The notes below the pieces were generated by a model that saw nothing but the letters and a program-made list of their open reading frames with translations, searched no databases and had not been told where the DNA came from. A DNA stretch of 64,000 nt from Hoskinsella mucinilytica (GTDB lineage Bacteria; Bacillota_I; Bacilli_A; Erysipelotrichales; Erysipelotrichaceae), in the NCBI RefSeq assembly GCF_045223415.1, contig NZ_JBEQZJ010000024.1, positions 1 through 64,000 on the forward strand, given 5' to 3'. Shown here piece by piece: positions 17,632 through 26,329 of this stretch. Position numbers and translations under genes: made by a program. Numbering within the stretch: the stretch's first letter is position 1; every line of letters begins with the position of its first letter.

Positions 17632-19347
17632 TCATATTTCCTTTGTCTTGTGTTTAATATAGAAGATAACAAAATCCGCTGGACGAATCGGCGCAACCCC
17701 AATCACACAAATCAATCTGCCTTCACGAATATCATCCTGTGACATCGTACTCGTACCAACATTAACAAAGAATGCTTCATCCTCACTGGATCCTACCAAT
17801 GCCCCATTTCTCCACAGCGTATGAAGAAACACACGAATGCTTCCCTGTACACGCATCCAAAGATAGATATCATTTTGTTCAAATTCAGCCCATTGTGTAA
17901 GAACACGGATACTTTCCTCCATATAAATAAAGAGTCTGCGTATATTGATATATTTCCAAGATGCATCAGAAGACATTGTTCTGGCTCCCCAAACACGGGT
18001 GCCCTGACCTGGCAATGTTCGAATCAGATTAATCCCCCTTGGATTTACCATCCCTTGATCCCTCTCATTATAATTTTCACTTAAGCCGGTACTATGACAA
18101 ACAATCTCGTTTGCAGGCGCTTTATGTACGCCACGGAACTTGTCTACACGTGCATAAATACCTGCCATGGAAGCACTAGGTGGGAAAAAGGTACTTTTTT
18201 TTATAATCGGATCAAATATTTGAAGCCATGGATGATAAATGGCAGCATATGAGGAATCAAAATGAGAACGATACGTCATCATTTCTTCTACACTTTGTGT
18301 ATCCTTTGGCATATCCAAAATCGCAAAACGATTTGCCATATTTTCACAATGCTTGATCAATGCATTTTGTACGTTTGGAATGGTTACTCCCGGTATCGCC
18401 ATAATACTGACATCATCCACATCCATAAAAGCTTCTAGACCAGTACGTCTACCAGGCCCTTCATCATAACCTAAAAATAATTCTTCACTCTCTTCTATCA
18501 CGGTTTTCCCACCCTTTAAAAAACCGGTATAGCCTGCATCATCAAGTTGAAACTTCGCCATCCAAGTAATGAGATGATCCATAGTTTCTTCTTTCATAGA
18601 AAACATTACATGTAACAAGTTTCCTTCTCCCATAACATGGTTTACATAATCCTCAGCTTCTGGATTCAATGATACATGATAAGTTTCTGCATGATCATCA
18701 CCTTCTGCTCGCATGAGAAAACCGATTCTATATAATAATATGGAAGGTATTTGATGATCGTCTACATATGGAATCGAAACATTATGTTCCAGCTCTAGCT
18801 CTGTTTCACGTATACTGACAATACGGTTGTATTCTCTTCCTTCACCACAAACAAGTTCCACAAGATCTCCTACCATATATCCAAACGTACTTTTGACATG
18901 AAAAATCCGCTGTTCTGGATCCTTCGCTTCTTCTAATAGATTTGTTTTCATCAACCGCTCTTTTTCTATCGTGATACGCATTTCATTTCCCCATGCACCT
19001 ACACTACTTGCTTCCAGATGCAAGTCAACACCTTCATGAGATAGTTCTAAGACAGCCGCCGTATCTTGATTACTTGCGACACGCATAACATAACATTGAC
19101 TGCCACCATTACAAAAGAACTGTTCCACTCCATACGCCAGATGTCGATATTTTACAGAGTCATCTAAATATCCCCCAAACATACTACAAAAATGTGAAAA
19201 TGAAGTGATCAATACCGGTTTTCCGATAACAGGTCCTCGCTTTGCTAGTCCGATAAATCCAACTGTTGATGTAGCTACACCTTCCCCTGGTCCTGGTCCC
19301 TCGTCAAACTCCTCTACATAAACACCCGGTGATCCATATTCTGCCAT
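17632..19347 (-). CDS. Contractile tail sheath protein (phage/eCIS type), orphan
   Basis: A 571-residue protein with the N-terminal sheath signature SPGVYVEEFDEGPGPGEGVA and STVGFIGLAKRGPV. Its C-terminal sheath domain includes NPRGINLIRTLPGQGTRVWG, RRLFIYMEESI and the closing GVAPIRPADFVIFYI. Sheaths of myophage tails, R-type pyocins and extracellular contractile injection systems polymerise around an inner tube and contract to drive it outward. The signature is closest in feel to the injection-system type. No tube, baseplate, spike, ATPase or capsid genes are nearby; the only close gene is an unknown protein upstream. The reading frame is intact, with a good AGGAGG site, so it is probably expressed. 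Family call is firm; what an isolated sheath does is unknown. Confidence 0.9.
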   Translation of the reverse strand: MAEYGSPGVYVEEFDEGPGPGEGVATSTVGFIGLAKRGPVIGKPVLITSFSHFCSMFGGYLDDSVKYRHLAYGVEQFFCNGGSQCYVMRVASNQDTAAVLELSHEGVDLHLEASSVGAWGNEMRITIEKERLMKTNLLEEAKDPEQRIFHVKSTFGYMVGDLVELVCGEGREYNRIVSIRETELELEHNVSIPYVDDHQIPSILLYRIGFLMRAEGDDHAETYHVSLNPEAEDYVNHVMGEGNLLHVMFSMKEETMDHLITWMAKFQLDDAGYTGFLKGGKTVIEESEELFLGYDEGPGRRTGLEAFMDVDDVSIMAIPGVTIPNVQNALIKHCENMANRFAILDMPKDTQSVEEMMTYRSHFDSSYAAIYHPWLQIFDPIIKKSTFFPPSASMAGIYARVDKFRGVHKAPANEIVCHSTGLSENYNERDQGMVNPRGINLIRTLPGQGTRVWGARTMSSDASWKYINIRRLFIYMEESIRVLTQWAEFEQNDIYLWMRVQGSIRVFLHTLWRNGALVGSSEDEAFFVNVGTSTMSQDDIREGRLICVIGVAPIRPADFVIFYIKHKTKEI

Positions 19348-19493
19348 GATACTTCCTCCTTTTTATGTACTCATTCATAATGTCTTACTCTATCATATAT
19401 TGTATCACATCTATCTGTTTTTCACTGAATCATTCCACATTTTAAAATCAGTCTTGAAAAGTGATTTCTATTCTGCAAATCATATAACTCATA

Positions 19494-19521
19494 TAAAAAA
19501 GATGCCATTTTTTTGACATCT
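19494..19521 (-). terminator. Terminator upstream of the sheath gene
   Basis: On the minus strand AGATGTC pairs with GGCATCT (one G-U pair), followed by six T and AT. It ends the transcript of the unknown gene 19535-19918, so the sheath gene is probably transcribed separately. Confidence 0.7.
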
Positions 19522-19534
19522 CGATAGATTTCTT

Positions 19535-19918
19535 TTATTTATTCCCAGTTTCTTTATGAAATGTTTCCGAAAATATCTGTTCGATATATTTTTCAGCAAT
19601 ATCTTCATGTGTTACATTAACACTCACATAAAAATTTTCTCGAAATTCTGATAATGGTATGTTGATTTCTTTTAGAAATCTCTTGACTGATTTTGCTTGC
19701 TCAACGATCCATATTTCATAAATAAAATAATCTACGTGATCCATCACTATCACTTCATATAACATTGGACTCCCTTGTGCACTTCTTATCTCTATAGGTA
19801 TGCACAAATAAGGGCCTAGAGGAAATACGTTATCTTGAAAAGAATTTAAAACCCTCATATTCTCAGGAGCGGATAAATCTGCACAGATCCCAAACCCATC
19901 ATGTTTTTTATAGCTCAT
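19535..19918 (-). CDS. Unknown protein, 127 aa
   Basis: I do not recognise this protein. It has no signal peptide or membrane segment and mixes strands and helices: an N-terminal GFGICADLSAPENMRVLNSF, a strand-rich middle (LYEVIVMDHVDYFIYEIWIVEQ) and a charged helical C-terminus. The start at 19918 has GAGGTGG about 6 nt upstream; a GTG at 19927 is less likely. It sits directly upstream of the orphan tail sheath gene in the same direction but is followed by its own terminator, so any functional link to the sheath is only a guess from position. Confidence 0.7.
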   Translation of the reverse strand: MSYKKHDGFGICADLSAPENMRVLNSFQDNVFPLGPYLCIPIEIRSAQGSPMLYEVIVMDHVDYFIYEIWIVEQAKSVKRFLKEINIPLSEFRENFYVSVNVTHEDIAEKYIEQIFSETFHKETGNK

Positions 19919-20058
19919 AGATACCACCTCTTTTATCTACGTTATAATCTTACATATCACTTTTTTCTAGTTGTATACTAACATTGTTTTTCATATCGAT
20001 TCCTACTTTACCTTATTTACGATGAAATGAAGTTCATCAAAACTTTAATATATCCAAA

Positions 20059-20094
20059 AAAAGCAAATGAATGCATTACTTTTCATTTGCTTTT
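20059..20094. terminator. Strong hairpin after the zinc-ribbon gene
   Basis: A 12-bp perfect stem AAAAGCAAATGA/TCATTTGCTTTT with a 12-nt loop and T runs on both strands; in the minus direction it follows the zinc-ribbon gene by about 65 nt. Confidence 0.75.
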
Positions 20095-20157
20095 TATAAC
20101 GATACGATTGCTATCTCAGCACTTCATAGCTCGTGATGTGTCGCTGACAGTCGCTTG

Positions 20158-20427
20158 TTATGATACTTTCTTCCAACGTTTTAGTGTAGGAAACCATGCC
20201 ATCATTCTTGCTCTGGCTTCCTCTTCTTTTAAATCAGGATTTGCTTTCAACATAGGTTGAATACAATATTCAATCATTTCCTCCATCGTTCCATGGAAGG
20301 TATATGCTCCATCCTTATAACAATATTCACAATAATCTTGACTCTTGCTTCCATCTTTATTGGTTCCATATAATTCATCTGTTTCGCCCATTGGCATGCC
20401 ACAGCATTGACAAAATTTTTCTTCCAT
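20158..20427 (-). CDS. Putative zinc-ribbon protein
   Basis: An 89-residue cytosolic protein with paired cysteine motifs FCQCCGMPMGE and YCEYCYKDG that would bind one or more zinc ions, followed by a helical tail (MEEMIEYCIQPMLKANPDLKEEEARARMMAWFPTLKRW). This is the zinc-ribbon_2 family, common in Bacillota and often near WYL or AraC-effector genes; molecular role unknown. AAAGGAGG precedes the start. Its promoter carries a TGACA-N5-TGTCA palindrome matching those at the WYL regulator cluster 14 kb away, suggesting common control. Confidence 0.85.
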   Translation of the reverse strand: MEEKFCQCCGMPMGETDELYGTNKDGSKSQDYCEYCYKDGAYTFHGTMEEMIEYCIQPMLKANPDLKEEEARARMMAWFPTLKRWKKVS

Positions 20428-20453
20428 CTTGTCGTCCTCCTTTTTATGAACAA

Positions 20454-20486
20454 AGTATACCAGCTTAAAGTTGACACCCTATGTCA
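20454..20486 (-). promoter_or_regulatory. Promoter with TGACA-N5-TGTCA operator
   Basis: On the minus strand TGACA-TAGGG-TGTCA (20472-20486) is followed after 12 bp by TATACT (20454-20459). The half-sites and distance to the -10 box match the sites at 34546-34562 and 35489-35505. Confidence 0.65.
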
Positions 20487-20490
20487 GGTA

Positions 20491-20520
20491 AAGAAAAGAT
20501 ATCGCTTATTTTGCGATATC
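20491..20520 (-). terminator. Terminator of the lysine-controlled operon
   Basis: GATATCGC and GCGATATC form a perfect 8-bp stem with a 7-nt loop, then TTTTCTTT on the minus strand, just after the amidohydrolase stop. Confidence 0.85.
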
Positions 20521-20533
20521 CATTTTATAAATC

Positions 20534-21694
20534 TTATTTCAAAATACTAGGATCTTCAAATATTTGTAATGCTGTAAGCGCCATCGCTTTGGCAGCAACA
20601 TGTAAGGTATGTTGTGCATGTTCTCCATGAACATACTCAAGAAACGCTTCATGATGTGCGAATACTTTAGGTCTTGCGCCTGTATCAATTTCACAATATA
20701 CCGTAGGACAAACCTGCGAAACATTTCCGATATCACTGGATCCACTAGCTTCTTCATCTTTTTCCACAAAGGAAGTTACGCCTAAATCCATAAGATTTTG
20801 TTTTAACAGGGTTCTCATTTTTTCATGGTAGTTTAGATCATCATAAGAGTTTTCAAAATTATGATACTCTAAGCGTGCTCCACTCATCAACTCTGCTCCT
20901 TTTGCACAATCAATGATACGCTTGGTCAGTTCCTTTAGGTAAGCACGATCTTTTGCTCGGATATAGAAACGACAACTTGCTTTATCCGGAACCGTATTGC
21001 AAGCAATTCCACCTTCTGTCACGATACCTGCTACACTGGCATCTTTGCGCATATGTTGACGAAATGCATTGACACCGGCAAACATCAGTTGAACACCATC
21101 TAGTGCATTCACACCTTTTTCCGGATATGCTGCCGCATGAGCAGCTACACCATGGAAATTAAATTCGATGGAATCCATGGCCAATGTCACAACATTAATG
21201 TTATTTTCCGCACCCAAATGCATCTGAAGTGCTGCATCGATATCATCAAAGGCACCACGTTTTACCAAATCACATTTGCCCCCTAGGGTTTCTTCTGCAG
21301 GTGTACCGATCACAACGATACTTCCATTGATTTCATCCTTCATTCCTGCTAGCGTAATGGCAGCTCCAAAGGTAGAAGCTGCGATCCAATTATGACCACA
21401 AGCATGTGCATTCTGTTTTTTCTCAAGTCCATATCCGGGTAACGCATCATATTCCGCAAGAAATGCTACCTTTACACCTTCTTTACATGGTAGCTCCGCA
21501 CGAAATGCCGTAGGTATATCCAAATAAGGCATTGTGACAATAAAGCCTTGTTCCCTTAGCTTTTCCACAAGATATGCACTGGACACATACTCTTCGTTTC
21601 CTAATTCAGGATGTTCAAAAATAAATTCACTGACCTCTTCCATCAAAGAAGCCTTTTGATCTGCTAATTCAAATAATCTTTTTTTTCTTTCCAT
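20534..21694 (-). CDS. M20D-family amidohydrolase
   Basis: A 386-residue metal-dependent amidohydrolase related to AbgB, HipO and N-acyl-amino-acid deacylases. Metal and catalytic motifs are visible: FLAEYDALPG, AHACGHNWIAAS, GTPAEETLGGK, a HLGAENN block and a C-terminal EIDTGARPKVFAHHEAFLEY. The dimerisation domain (about 185-300) contains GVAAHAAAYPEKGVNALDG and EGGIACNTVPDKA. It lies 9 nt downstream of a YfcC-type transporter gene. The pair is headed by a lysine riboswitch, so the enzyme probably releases lysine, or a lysine precursor, from an acylated or peptide-like compound. That substrate is inferred from regulation only. Confidence 0.9.
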   Translation of the reverse strand: MERKKRLFELADQKASLMEEVSEFIFEHPELGNEEYVSSAYLVEKLREQGFIVTMPYLDIPTAFRAELPCKEGVKVAFLAEYDALPGYGLEKKQNAHACGHNWIAASTFGAAITLAGMKDEINGSIVVIGTPAEETLGGKCDLVKRGAFDDIDAALQMHLGAENNINVVTLAMDSIEFNFHGVAAHAAAYPEKGVNALDGVQLMFAGVNAFRQHMRKDASVAGIVTEGGIACNTVPDKASCRFYIRAKDRAYLKELTKRIIDCAKGAELMSGARLEYHNFENSYDDLNYHEKMRTLLKQNLMDLGVTSFVEKDEEASGSSDIGNVSQVCPTVYCEIDTGARPKVFAHHEAFLEYVHGEHAQHTLHVAAKAMALTALQIFEDPSILK

Positions 21695-21703
21695 ATCTTA
21701 CTC

Positions 21704-23095
21704 CTAATATCCGATCACAACTGCAATACATAATAATACGATAGAAGCTACAAATAACATACCGAATAATGGTGTTACAAATTTATACCATTTATTGATA
21801 GGAAGGCGCATGATTCCACACATCATAAAGACACTGGTTGGCCAGAATATGTTAGAGAACCCATCACCAAATTGATAGGCAAGCACACTGACTTGACGGC
21901 TCACACCGACCATTTCTCCTACCGGTGCTAAAATCGGCATCGTGATCAAAGCCTGTCCCGCACCACTTGGTATAAAGAAGTTGATGATATTTTGTACGAC
22001 CAGCATACCCATGGCACTTAACATACCTTCAAAATTTGTCAATATATTGCTTAACCAATATACGATGGTATCGATGATATAAGAATTATCCATAATGATC
22101 GGAATACTTCTACTAATTCCTACCAATAATGCGCCATACATCATTTCCTTACTGGCTTCAATGAAAAACTCTGCAATCTGACTTGGTGTAAACTTTGATA
22201 TCAACCCGGTTACGATCATCATGATGATAAACAAGGTCGCTATTTCATCAATATACCAACCAAATTGTATCGTGCCGATCAACAGCATCGCAATGGTAAA
22301 TACAAACAATAGACAACTGATTTTATGAGTCATCGTAAATTTGCTTTTCATAAGCTCCTCTTTGGAACCGACTTCTAACATATCAAGCTTTTCTCCATAT
22401 AAAACAGAACAAGTTGCATCTTTTTTCACCTTATGTGCATAATGCCAAACATACCATATGGCAATTGCCATGAAAACAGCAAAGCAAACAACACGATAAG
22501 CAAGTCCACTGAATAAGGTAACACCAGCAACTTCTTGCGCTATACCGATCGTGAAAGGGTTGATGGTTGCGGATGCAAACCCGATCGCAACACCAAGATA
22601 AATGATACTACCACCAACAATAGCATCATAACCAAGGACAACAGCAATAGATATAAATACAGGTAATAACCCATAAGTTTCTTCAAACATTCCCATAGTA
22701 GAACCAAGTAATCCAAAGGTAATCATACATACCGGTATGATTAGTTCAATGCGATCACCGATCTTTCGCAAGATAAAACCAACCACAGCATCAAAAGTTC
22801 CGTTTTTAATTAAAATATAAACAAATGCATAGGCAAATACAATAAAGAAGATGATTTGCGCCGCATCTACAAATCCTAGCTGAATACTTTTAAACATATC
22901 AAAGATAGAGCATCCAACTTTATCCACAGCATGATAACTACCGGGTACAACAATCGTATTACCCGCAGCATCTTCCACACGATCAAATACACCAGCAGGT
23001 ACTACATTCGCTAAAATCGCAGTTAGTATGGTCATCATAAAAATAATGACATAGGCATGGGGCATTTGAAACTTACGTTCCTTTTTCTTATTCAT
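21704..23095 (-). CDS. YfcC-family membrane transporter under lysine riboswitch control
   Basis: A 463-residue polytopic membrane protein of the YfcC/C4-dicarboxylate carrier superfamily (PF03606-like), some of which are proposed amino-acid or peptide carriers. About 11-12 hydrophobic segments are visible, with the family motifs PHAYVIIFMMTILTAILANVVPAG near the N-terminus, GMFEETYGLLPVF, ASATINPFTIGIAQEVAG and FFIPSGAGQALITMPILAP. The start at 23095 follows GGAGG by 9 nt, directly after the riboswitch terminator. With the amidohydrolase it forms a two-gene operon. Lysine control suggests uptake of lysine or an N-acyl-lysine or lysine-containing compound. Confidence 0.88.
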   Translation of the reverse strand: MNKKKERKFQMPHAYVIIFMMTILTAILANVVPAGVFDRVEDAAGNTIVVPGSYHAVDKVGCSIFDMFKSIQLGFVDAAQIIFFIVFAYAFVYILIKNGTFDAVVGFILRKIGDRIELIIPVCMITFGLLGSTMGMFEETYGLLPVFISIAVVLGYDAIVGGSIIYLGVAIGFASATINPFTIGIAQEVAGVTLFSGLAYRVVCFAVFMAIAIWYVWHYAHKVKKDATCSVLYGEKLDMLEVGSKEELMKSKFTMTHKISCLLFVFTIAMLLIGTIQFGWYIDEIATLFIIMMIVTGLISKFTPSQIAEFFIEASKEMMYGALLVGISRSIPIIMDNSYIIDTIVYWLSNILTNFEGMLSAMGMLVVQNIINFFIPSGAGQALITMPILAPVGEMVGVSRQVSVLAYQFGDGFSNIFWPTSVFMMCGIMRLPINKWYKFVTPLFGMLFVASIVLLCIAVVIGY

Positions 23096-23118
23096 AAACG
23101 AATTCCTCCAAAATAAAA

Positions 23119-23335
23119 GTCCTTGCATCCCAAAACATGCAAAGACCTACATTGGTTTACTTTGACGTTTTAAGATAGCGCTCCTTTACGTGAATCATAA
23201 AGGCAGTGGCATGTCTATTAAACATACCCCCAGCAAATGCTTTGAACACATTTACTTCGGCGTATCATCCTTTCAGATACCCTCATTGACGTTCAGTCTA
23301 CGATATCCTACTCTTAATCAACGCACCTCCACTTA
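23119..23335 (-). promoter_or_regulatory. Lysine riboswitch (L box) with terminator
   Basis: On the minus strand the conserved L-box blocks occur in order: GGAGGTGCG with AAGAGTAGG, CTGAAAGG, ACGCCGAAG, TTTGCTGGGGG, GACATGCCACTGCC and GGAGCGCTATC. The aptamer covers about 23170-23335. It is followed by a 10-bp terminator stem (GTCTTTGCAT/ATGCAAGGAC, 23119-23146) and TTTTATTTT directly before the GGAGG of the transporter gene. High lysine should therefore stop transcription of the transporter-amidohydrolase operon. Confidence 0.94.
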
Positions 23336-23351
23336 AAAACAAGGCTTGTAT

Positions 23352-23380
23352 AGTGTACCATCCTTCTATCATAAATGCAA
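23352..23380 (-). promoter_or_regulatory. Promoter of the lysine-riboswitch operon
   Basis: TTGCAT (23375-23380), 17-bp spacer, TACACT (23352-23357) on the minus strand, just before the aptamer. Confidence 0.75.
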
Positions 23381-23412
23381 CTGATATCCTCTTATTTTAG
23401 TGAATCATTTGA

Positions 23413-23441
23413 TTGACAAAGTTTTCCTTTTTCTATACACT
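23413..23441 (+). promoter_or_regulatory. Promoter of the ABC pair
   Basis: Consensus TTGACA (23413-23418), 17-bp spacer, TACACT (23436-23441), divergent from the riboswitch promoter. Confidence 0.8.
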
Positions 23442-23468
23442 AAACATAAATTCATAAGGAGGAATAGA

Positions 23469-24176
23469 ATGCAACTGATATTAGATCAAGTCAAAAAATC
23501 CTTTGGTGATAAACAAGTCCTAAAGGATTGCAGTTTTACCTTTGAACAGGGTAAGATCTATGGCTTATTAGGGAGAAACGGTAGTGGAAAAACAACGTTG
23601 TTTAATTGTATTGCACAAGAAACACCAAGTGAGGGGCATGTCTTTATCCAAGATCATCAAGGAAAAAGAGAAATCAATGAAATGGATGTCGGATATGCAT
23701 ATAGTTTACCAATTTTACCTGAATTTATGACTGGATATGAGTATATAAAGTTTTATATGGAAATTAATCAAAGTAATTTAGACAAGCGAATAGATATCGA
23801 TGATTGTTTTCGTCTTATGCGTATCGAAGAGGATGATCGCCATCGTTTGATCAAGGGGTATTCTCATGGAATGAAAAACAAACTACAAATGTTAAGTTTT
23901 CTTTTGACCCATCCGGATGTCATTTTATTAGATGAACCACTCACTTCTTTTGATGTCGTTGTCGCAAGTGAAATGAAGCAATTATTATTACAGATGAAGT
24001 CAGATCATATTTTATTGTTCTCTACACATGTTTTACAACTAGCAAGTGATCTATGTGATGAAATCATCTTATTGAATCATGGTGAATTAGAGTTATTGGA
24101 TCATGAGCTATTGAACAGTCCTGATTTTGAAGAGCGTGTCGTAGCCATGTTAAAGGAAGATGATCATGTGGAATGA
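23469..24176 (+). CDS. ABC-2-type exporter ATPase
   Basis: A 235-residue ATPase with Walker A GRNGSGKTTLF, a degenerate signature (YSHGMKNKLQM in place of LSGGQ), Walker B VILLDEPLTSFD and switch histidine FSTHVL. The start at 23469 has AAGGAGG 7 nt upstream; an in-frame extension upstream passes through the promoter. The gene overlaps the permease gene by 11 bp. It probably powers export of an unknown small molecule or peptide, or aids membrane homeostasis. No neighbouring biosynthetic genes hint at cargo. Confidence 0.9.
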   Translation: MQLILDQVKKSFGDKQVLKDCSFTFEQGKIYGLLGRNGSGKTTLFNCIAQETPSEGHVFIQDHQGKREINEMDVGYAYSLPILPEFMTGYEYIKFYMEINQSNLDKRIDIDDCFRLMRIEEDDRHRLIKGYSHGMKNKLQMLSFLLTHPDVILLDEPLTSFDVVVASEMKQLLLQMKSDHILLFSTHVLQLASDLCDEIILLNHGELELLDHELLNSPDFEERVVAMLKEDDHVE

Positions 24177-25776
24177 TATTTATCTTTTACATCGTGTAAT
24201 TGCGACCAAAAAGGTCAATGGCTTTTTATACTTCCTACAAAAACTTCCATGGATCGGAAAAAAAATACCGAACAAAGTGTATCGCTTACTTGGATTGAAA
24301 CGATTCCTTAGTATTTTGATGATCGTATTTTCCCTACTTGGGAGCCTTTTAAAAAACTTTCTATATTTATTTCTTGTTGTTTTATTGCCTATTTTATTAT
24401 CAAGCATGGAAAGTGATACCTTAGATTTTGCTTTATCCCAACAATTATGTTTGATGATCTATCTGCTATTTACCGGATGTTGCGGTGCCTTGTTAAATGG
24501 TCTGCTTTGGCGTGCAAGTGATGAAACCTATATCATGATTCGTCTATTACATATGGAATCCAAACGATATCTTTTAACCCAAAGTCTATATCAATATGGA
24601 TGGAATACGTTGACACTTATGATTGCTGCCTTCATCACCAATGTTATATTACGACTGCCCTTTTGGTACGCCATGCTATTCGCATGTCTTTATCTATGTA
24701 GCCATGTCAGCTTAGATGCTATCTATTTATATTTATATGAGAAAAAAGCAACCTTATTTATGATGAACAATAAATATAAATCCATAATTCCAATCGTCGT
24801 ATTCTTCCTTGCGATATTCCTTATTTGGCAGCGTCCTAGCATGCCATATATCTATCACATCTTTTTCATAGTATGCTTTTGTTTTGGTCTACTTAGCCTA
24901 TGGGCCATCCATTATCTAAAGCAAAGTCAATCCTACAAAAAACTTGTTTTGTTGTTGATTGAAGAAAGTGCTTCTTTGGATCTATTGACCAAATCAAAAG
25001 GTGATAATCATCAAGTCGATGTTGTGTTAAATGAAAAAGATTATACCAAAGAAGAGCTTAAACAAGGGATCACCACAAAGAAACATGGATATGCTTATAT
25101 GAATGAACTCTTTTTCAAACGTCATAAGCGCTTGATCTATAAACCGATCAAACGTAGAGTGATCATCATACTTGTGCCAACCGTTCTTTTGTTTGTATTA
25201 TCTTTCTTCATAAAAGATGTACTTGAACCGACTTCTCTTATGGCACTACTTCCTCCCTTTGTATTCCTACTTTATTTGTTAAACATCTCAGAAAGAGCAT
25301 GTCGTGCAATGTTTATGAATTGCGATGTTTCTTTATTACACTATGGTTACTATCGCCAGAAAGAAGCAATCTTCACCAATTTCAGAATACGCCTATGGAC
25401 CTTATCAAAATACAATTTGTTTCTGGTTGCCCTCGTCTGTTTATCTATCAATCTGATTGCATATGTATACAAGATCACCTTCACTTGGCAAAGTTTACTT
25501 TTATTTGATTTCACCTTAATCGTATTATCCTTCTTTTTTAGTCTTCATTACCTTTTTGTATACTATATCTTTCAACCATATAACGAGGAACTAGATATGA
25601 AAAATCCATTTCTATCCATCCTTAACGCTATCGTTTATTTTCTATGTTATCTATCTCTACGAATCGAAGGCTCCTATGTATTTACCATTGGCGTATTGAT
25701 CGTAACCTTACTTTATATTGCCATTGCTTCCCTTCTTGTATGGAAGCTTGCGTTTAAGACTTTTCATTTAAAATAG
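24166..25776 (+). CDS. ABC exporter permease, large
   Basis: A 536-residue membrane protein with about twelve hydrophobic segments in two halves split by a charged cytosolic stretch (about residues 255-325, with YTKEELKQGITTKKHGYAYMNELFFKRHKR). It is not closely recognisable beyond being an ABC permease partner. The start at 24166 is placed 8 nt after AAGGA; the ATG at 24160 is too close. Overlap with the ATPase gene by 11 bp shows the two act together. Confidence 0.82.
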   Translation: MWNDIYLLHRVIATKKVNGFLYFLQKLPWIGKKIPNKVYRLLGLKRFLSILMIVFSLLGSLLKNFLYLFLVVLLPILLSSMESDTLDFALSQQLCLMIYLLFTGCCGALLNGLLWRASDETYIMIRLLHMESKRYLLTQSLYQYGWNTLTLMIAAFITNVILRLPFWYAMLFACLYLCSHVSLDAIYLYLYEKKATLFMMNNKYKSIIPIVVFFLAIFLIWQRPSMPYIYHIFFIVCFCFGLLSLWAIHYLKQSQSYKKLVLLLIEESASLDLLTKSKGDNHQVDVVLNEKDYTKEELKQGITTKKHGYAYMNELFFKRHKRLIYKPIKRRVIIILVPTVLLFVLSFFIKDVLEPTSLMALLPPFVFLLYLLNISERACRAMFMNCDVSLLHYGYYRQKEAIFTNFRIRLWTLSKYNLFLVALVCLSINLIAYVYKITFTWQSLLLFDFTLIVLSFFFSLHYLFVYYIFQPYNEELDMKNPFLSILNAIVYFLCYLSLRIEGSYVFTIGVLIVTLLYIAIASLLVWKLAFKTFHLK

Positions 25777-25811
25777 AAACCGTTATAATAAAAACGAAAG
25801 GAAGGATACCT

Positions 25812-26183
25812 ATGAAATTTCATATTGCACATTGCAACATCAATGTAACTGATTTAGAAAAAAGCATTGCTTTCTATGAACAAGCATTGGGACTTCACGT
25901 TGCTCATAAGAAACAACAAGAGGATTTTATTCTTTGTTATCTAAAAGATGACAACACTCCTTTTGCATTAGAATTAACTTGGCTCAAGGATCATCCACAG
26001 CCTTATGAATTAGGAGAGAATGAGAGTCATATCGCATTTGAGGTTGATGATTTCGATGAAGCATACCAATTGCACAAGGATATGGGTTGTATCTGTTTTG
26101 AAAATCAAGAAATGGGAATCTATTTCATCCATGATCCTGATGATTATTGGTTAGAAATTGTTCCTGCATCCAAAAACGCCTAA
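25812..26183 (+). CDS. VOC-family protein (glyoxalase I-like)
   Basis: A 123-residue single-subunit vicinal-oxygen-chelate protein close to lactoylglutathione lyase: HCNINVTDLEKSIAFYEQALGL at the start, NESHIAFEVDDFDEAY in the middle and YFIHDPDDYWLEIVP at the end. The metal ligands expected for glyoxalase I (His in the first strand, Glu in FALELTW, His in SHIAFEV and Glu in WLEIV) all appear present, so methylglyoxal detoxification is plausible. AAAGGAAGGA precedes the ATG. It is monocistronic and followed by a terminator. Confidence 0.88.
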   Translation: MKFHIAHCNINVTDLEKSIAFYEQALGLHVAHKKQQEDFILCYLKDDNTPFALELTWLKDHPQPYELGENESHIAFEVDDFDEAYQLHKDMGCICFENQEMGIYFIHDPDDYWLEIVPASKNA

Positions 26184-26200
26184 GCATTAGACGTTTTTTT
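26173..26200 (+). terminator. Rho-independent terminator
   Basis: AAAACG-c-CTAA, GCA loop, TTAG-a-CGTTTT, then T run, overlapping the VOC stop codon. Confidence 0.7.
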
Positions 26201-26329
26201 ATATGCTGATCTAAAATCATTCACAAATACTATATGATGATTTCAATTATGGGTAACATAAGATAGGCATCCTCCTTGTAATTTGATAAGGACAAGACTA
26301 TAATGAGGACGACTAAAAAGTGAGGACCT

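Noticed and set aside
17632..19918. Prophage or complete contractile injection system
   Set aside because: Only a sheath gene and one unknown gene are present; no tube, baseplate, tape measure, lysis, capsid or integrase gene lies within 25 kb on either side.
23119..23335. T-box or SAM riboswitch before the YfcC-type transporter
   Set aside because: The T-box core and SAM-box motifs are absent, whereas all lysine-riboswitch blocks are present in order.
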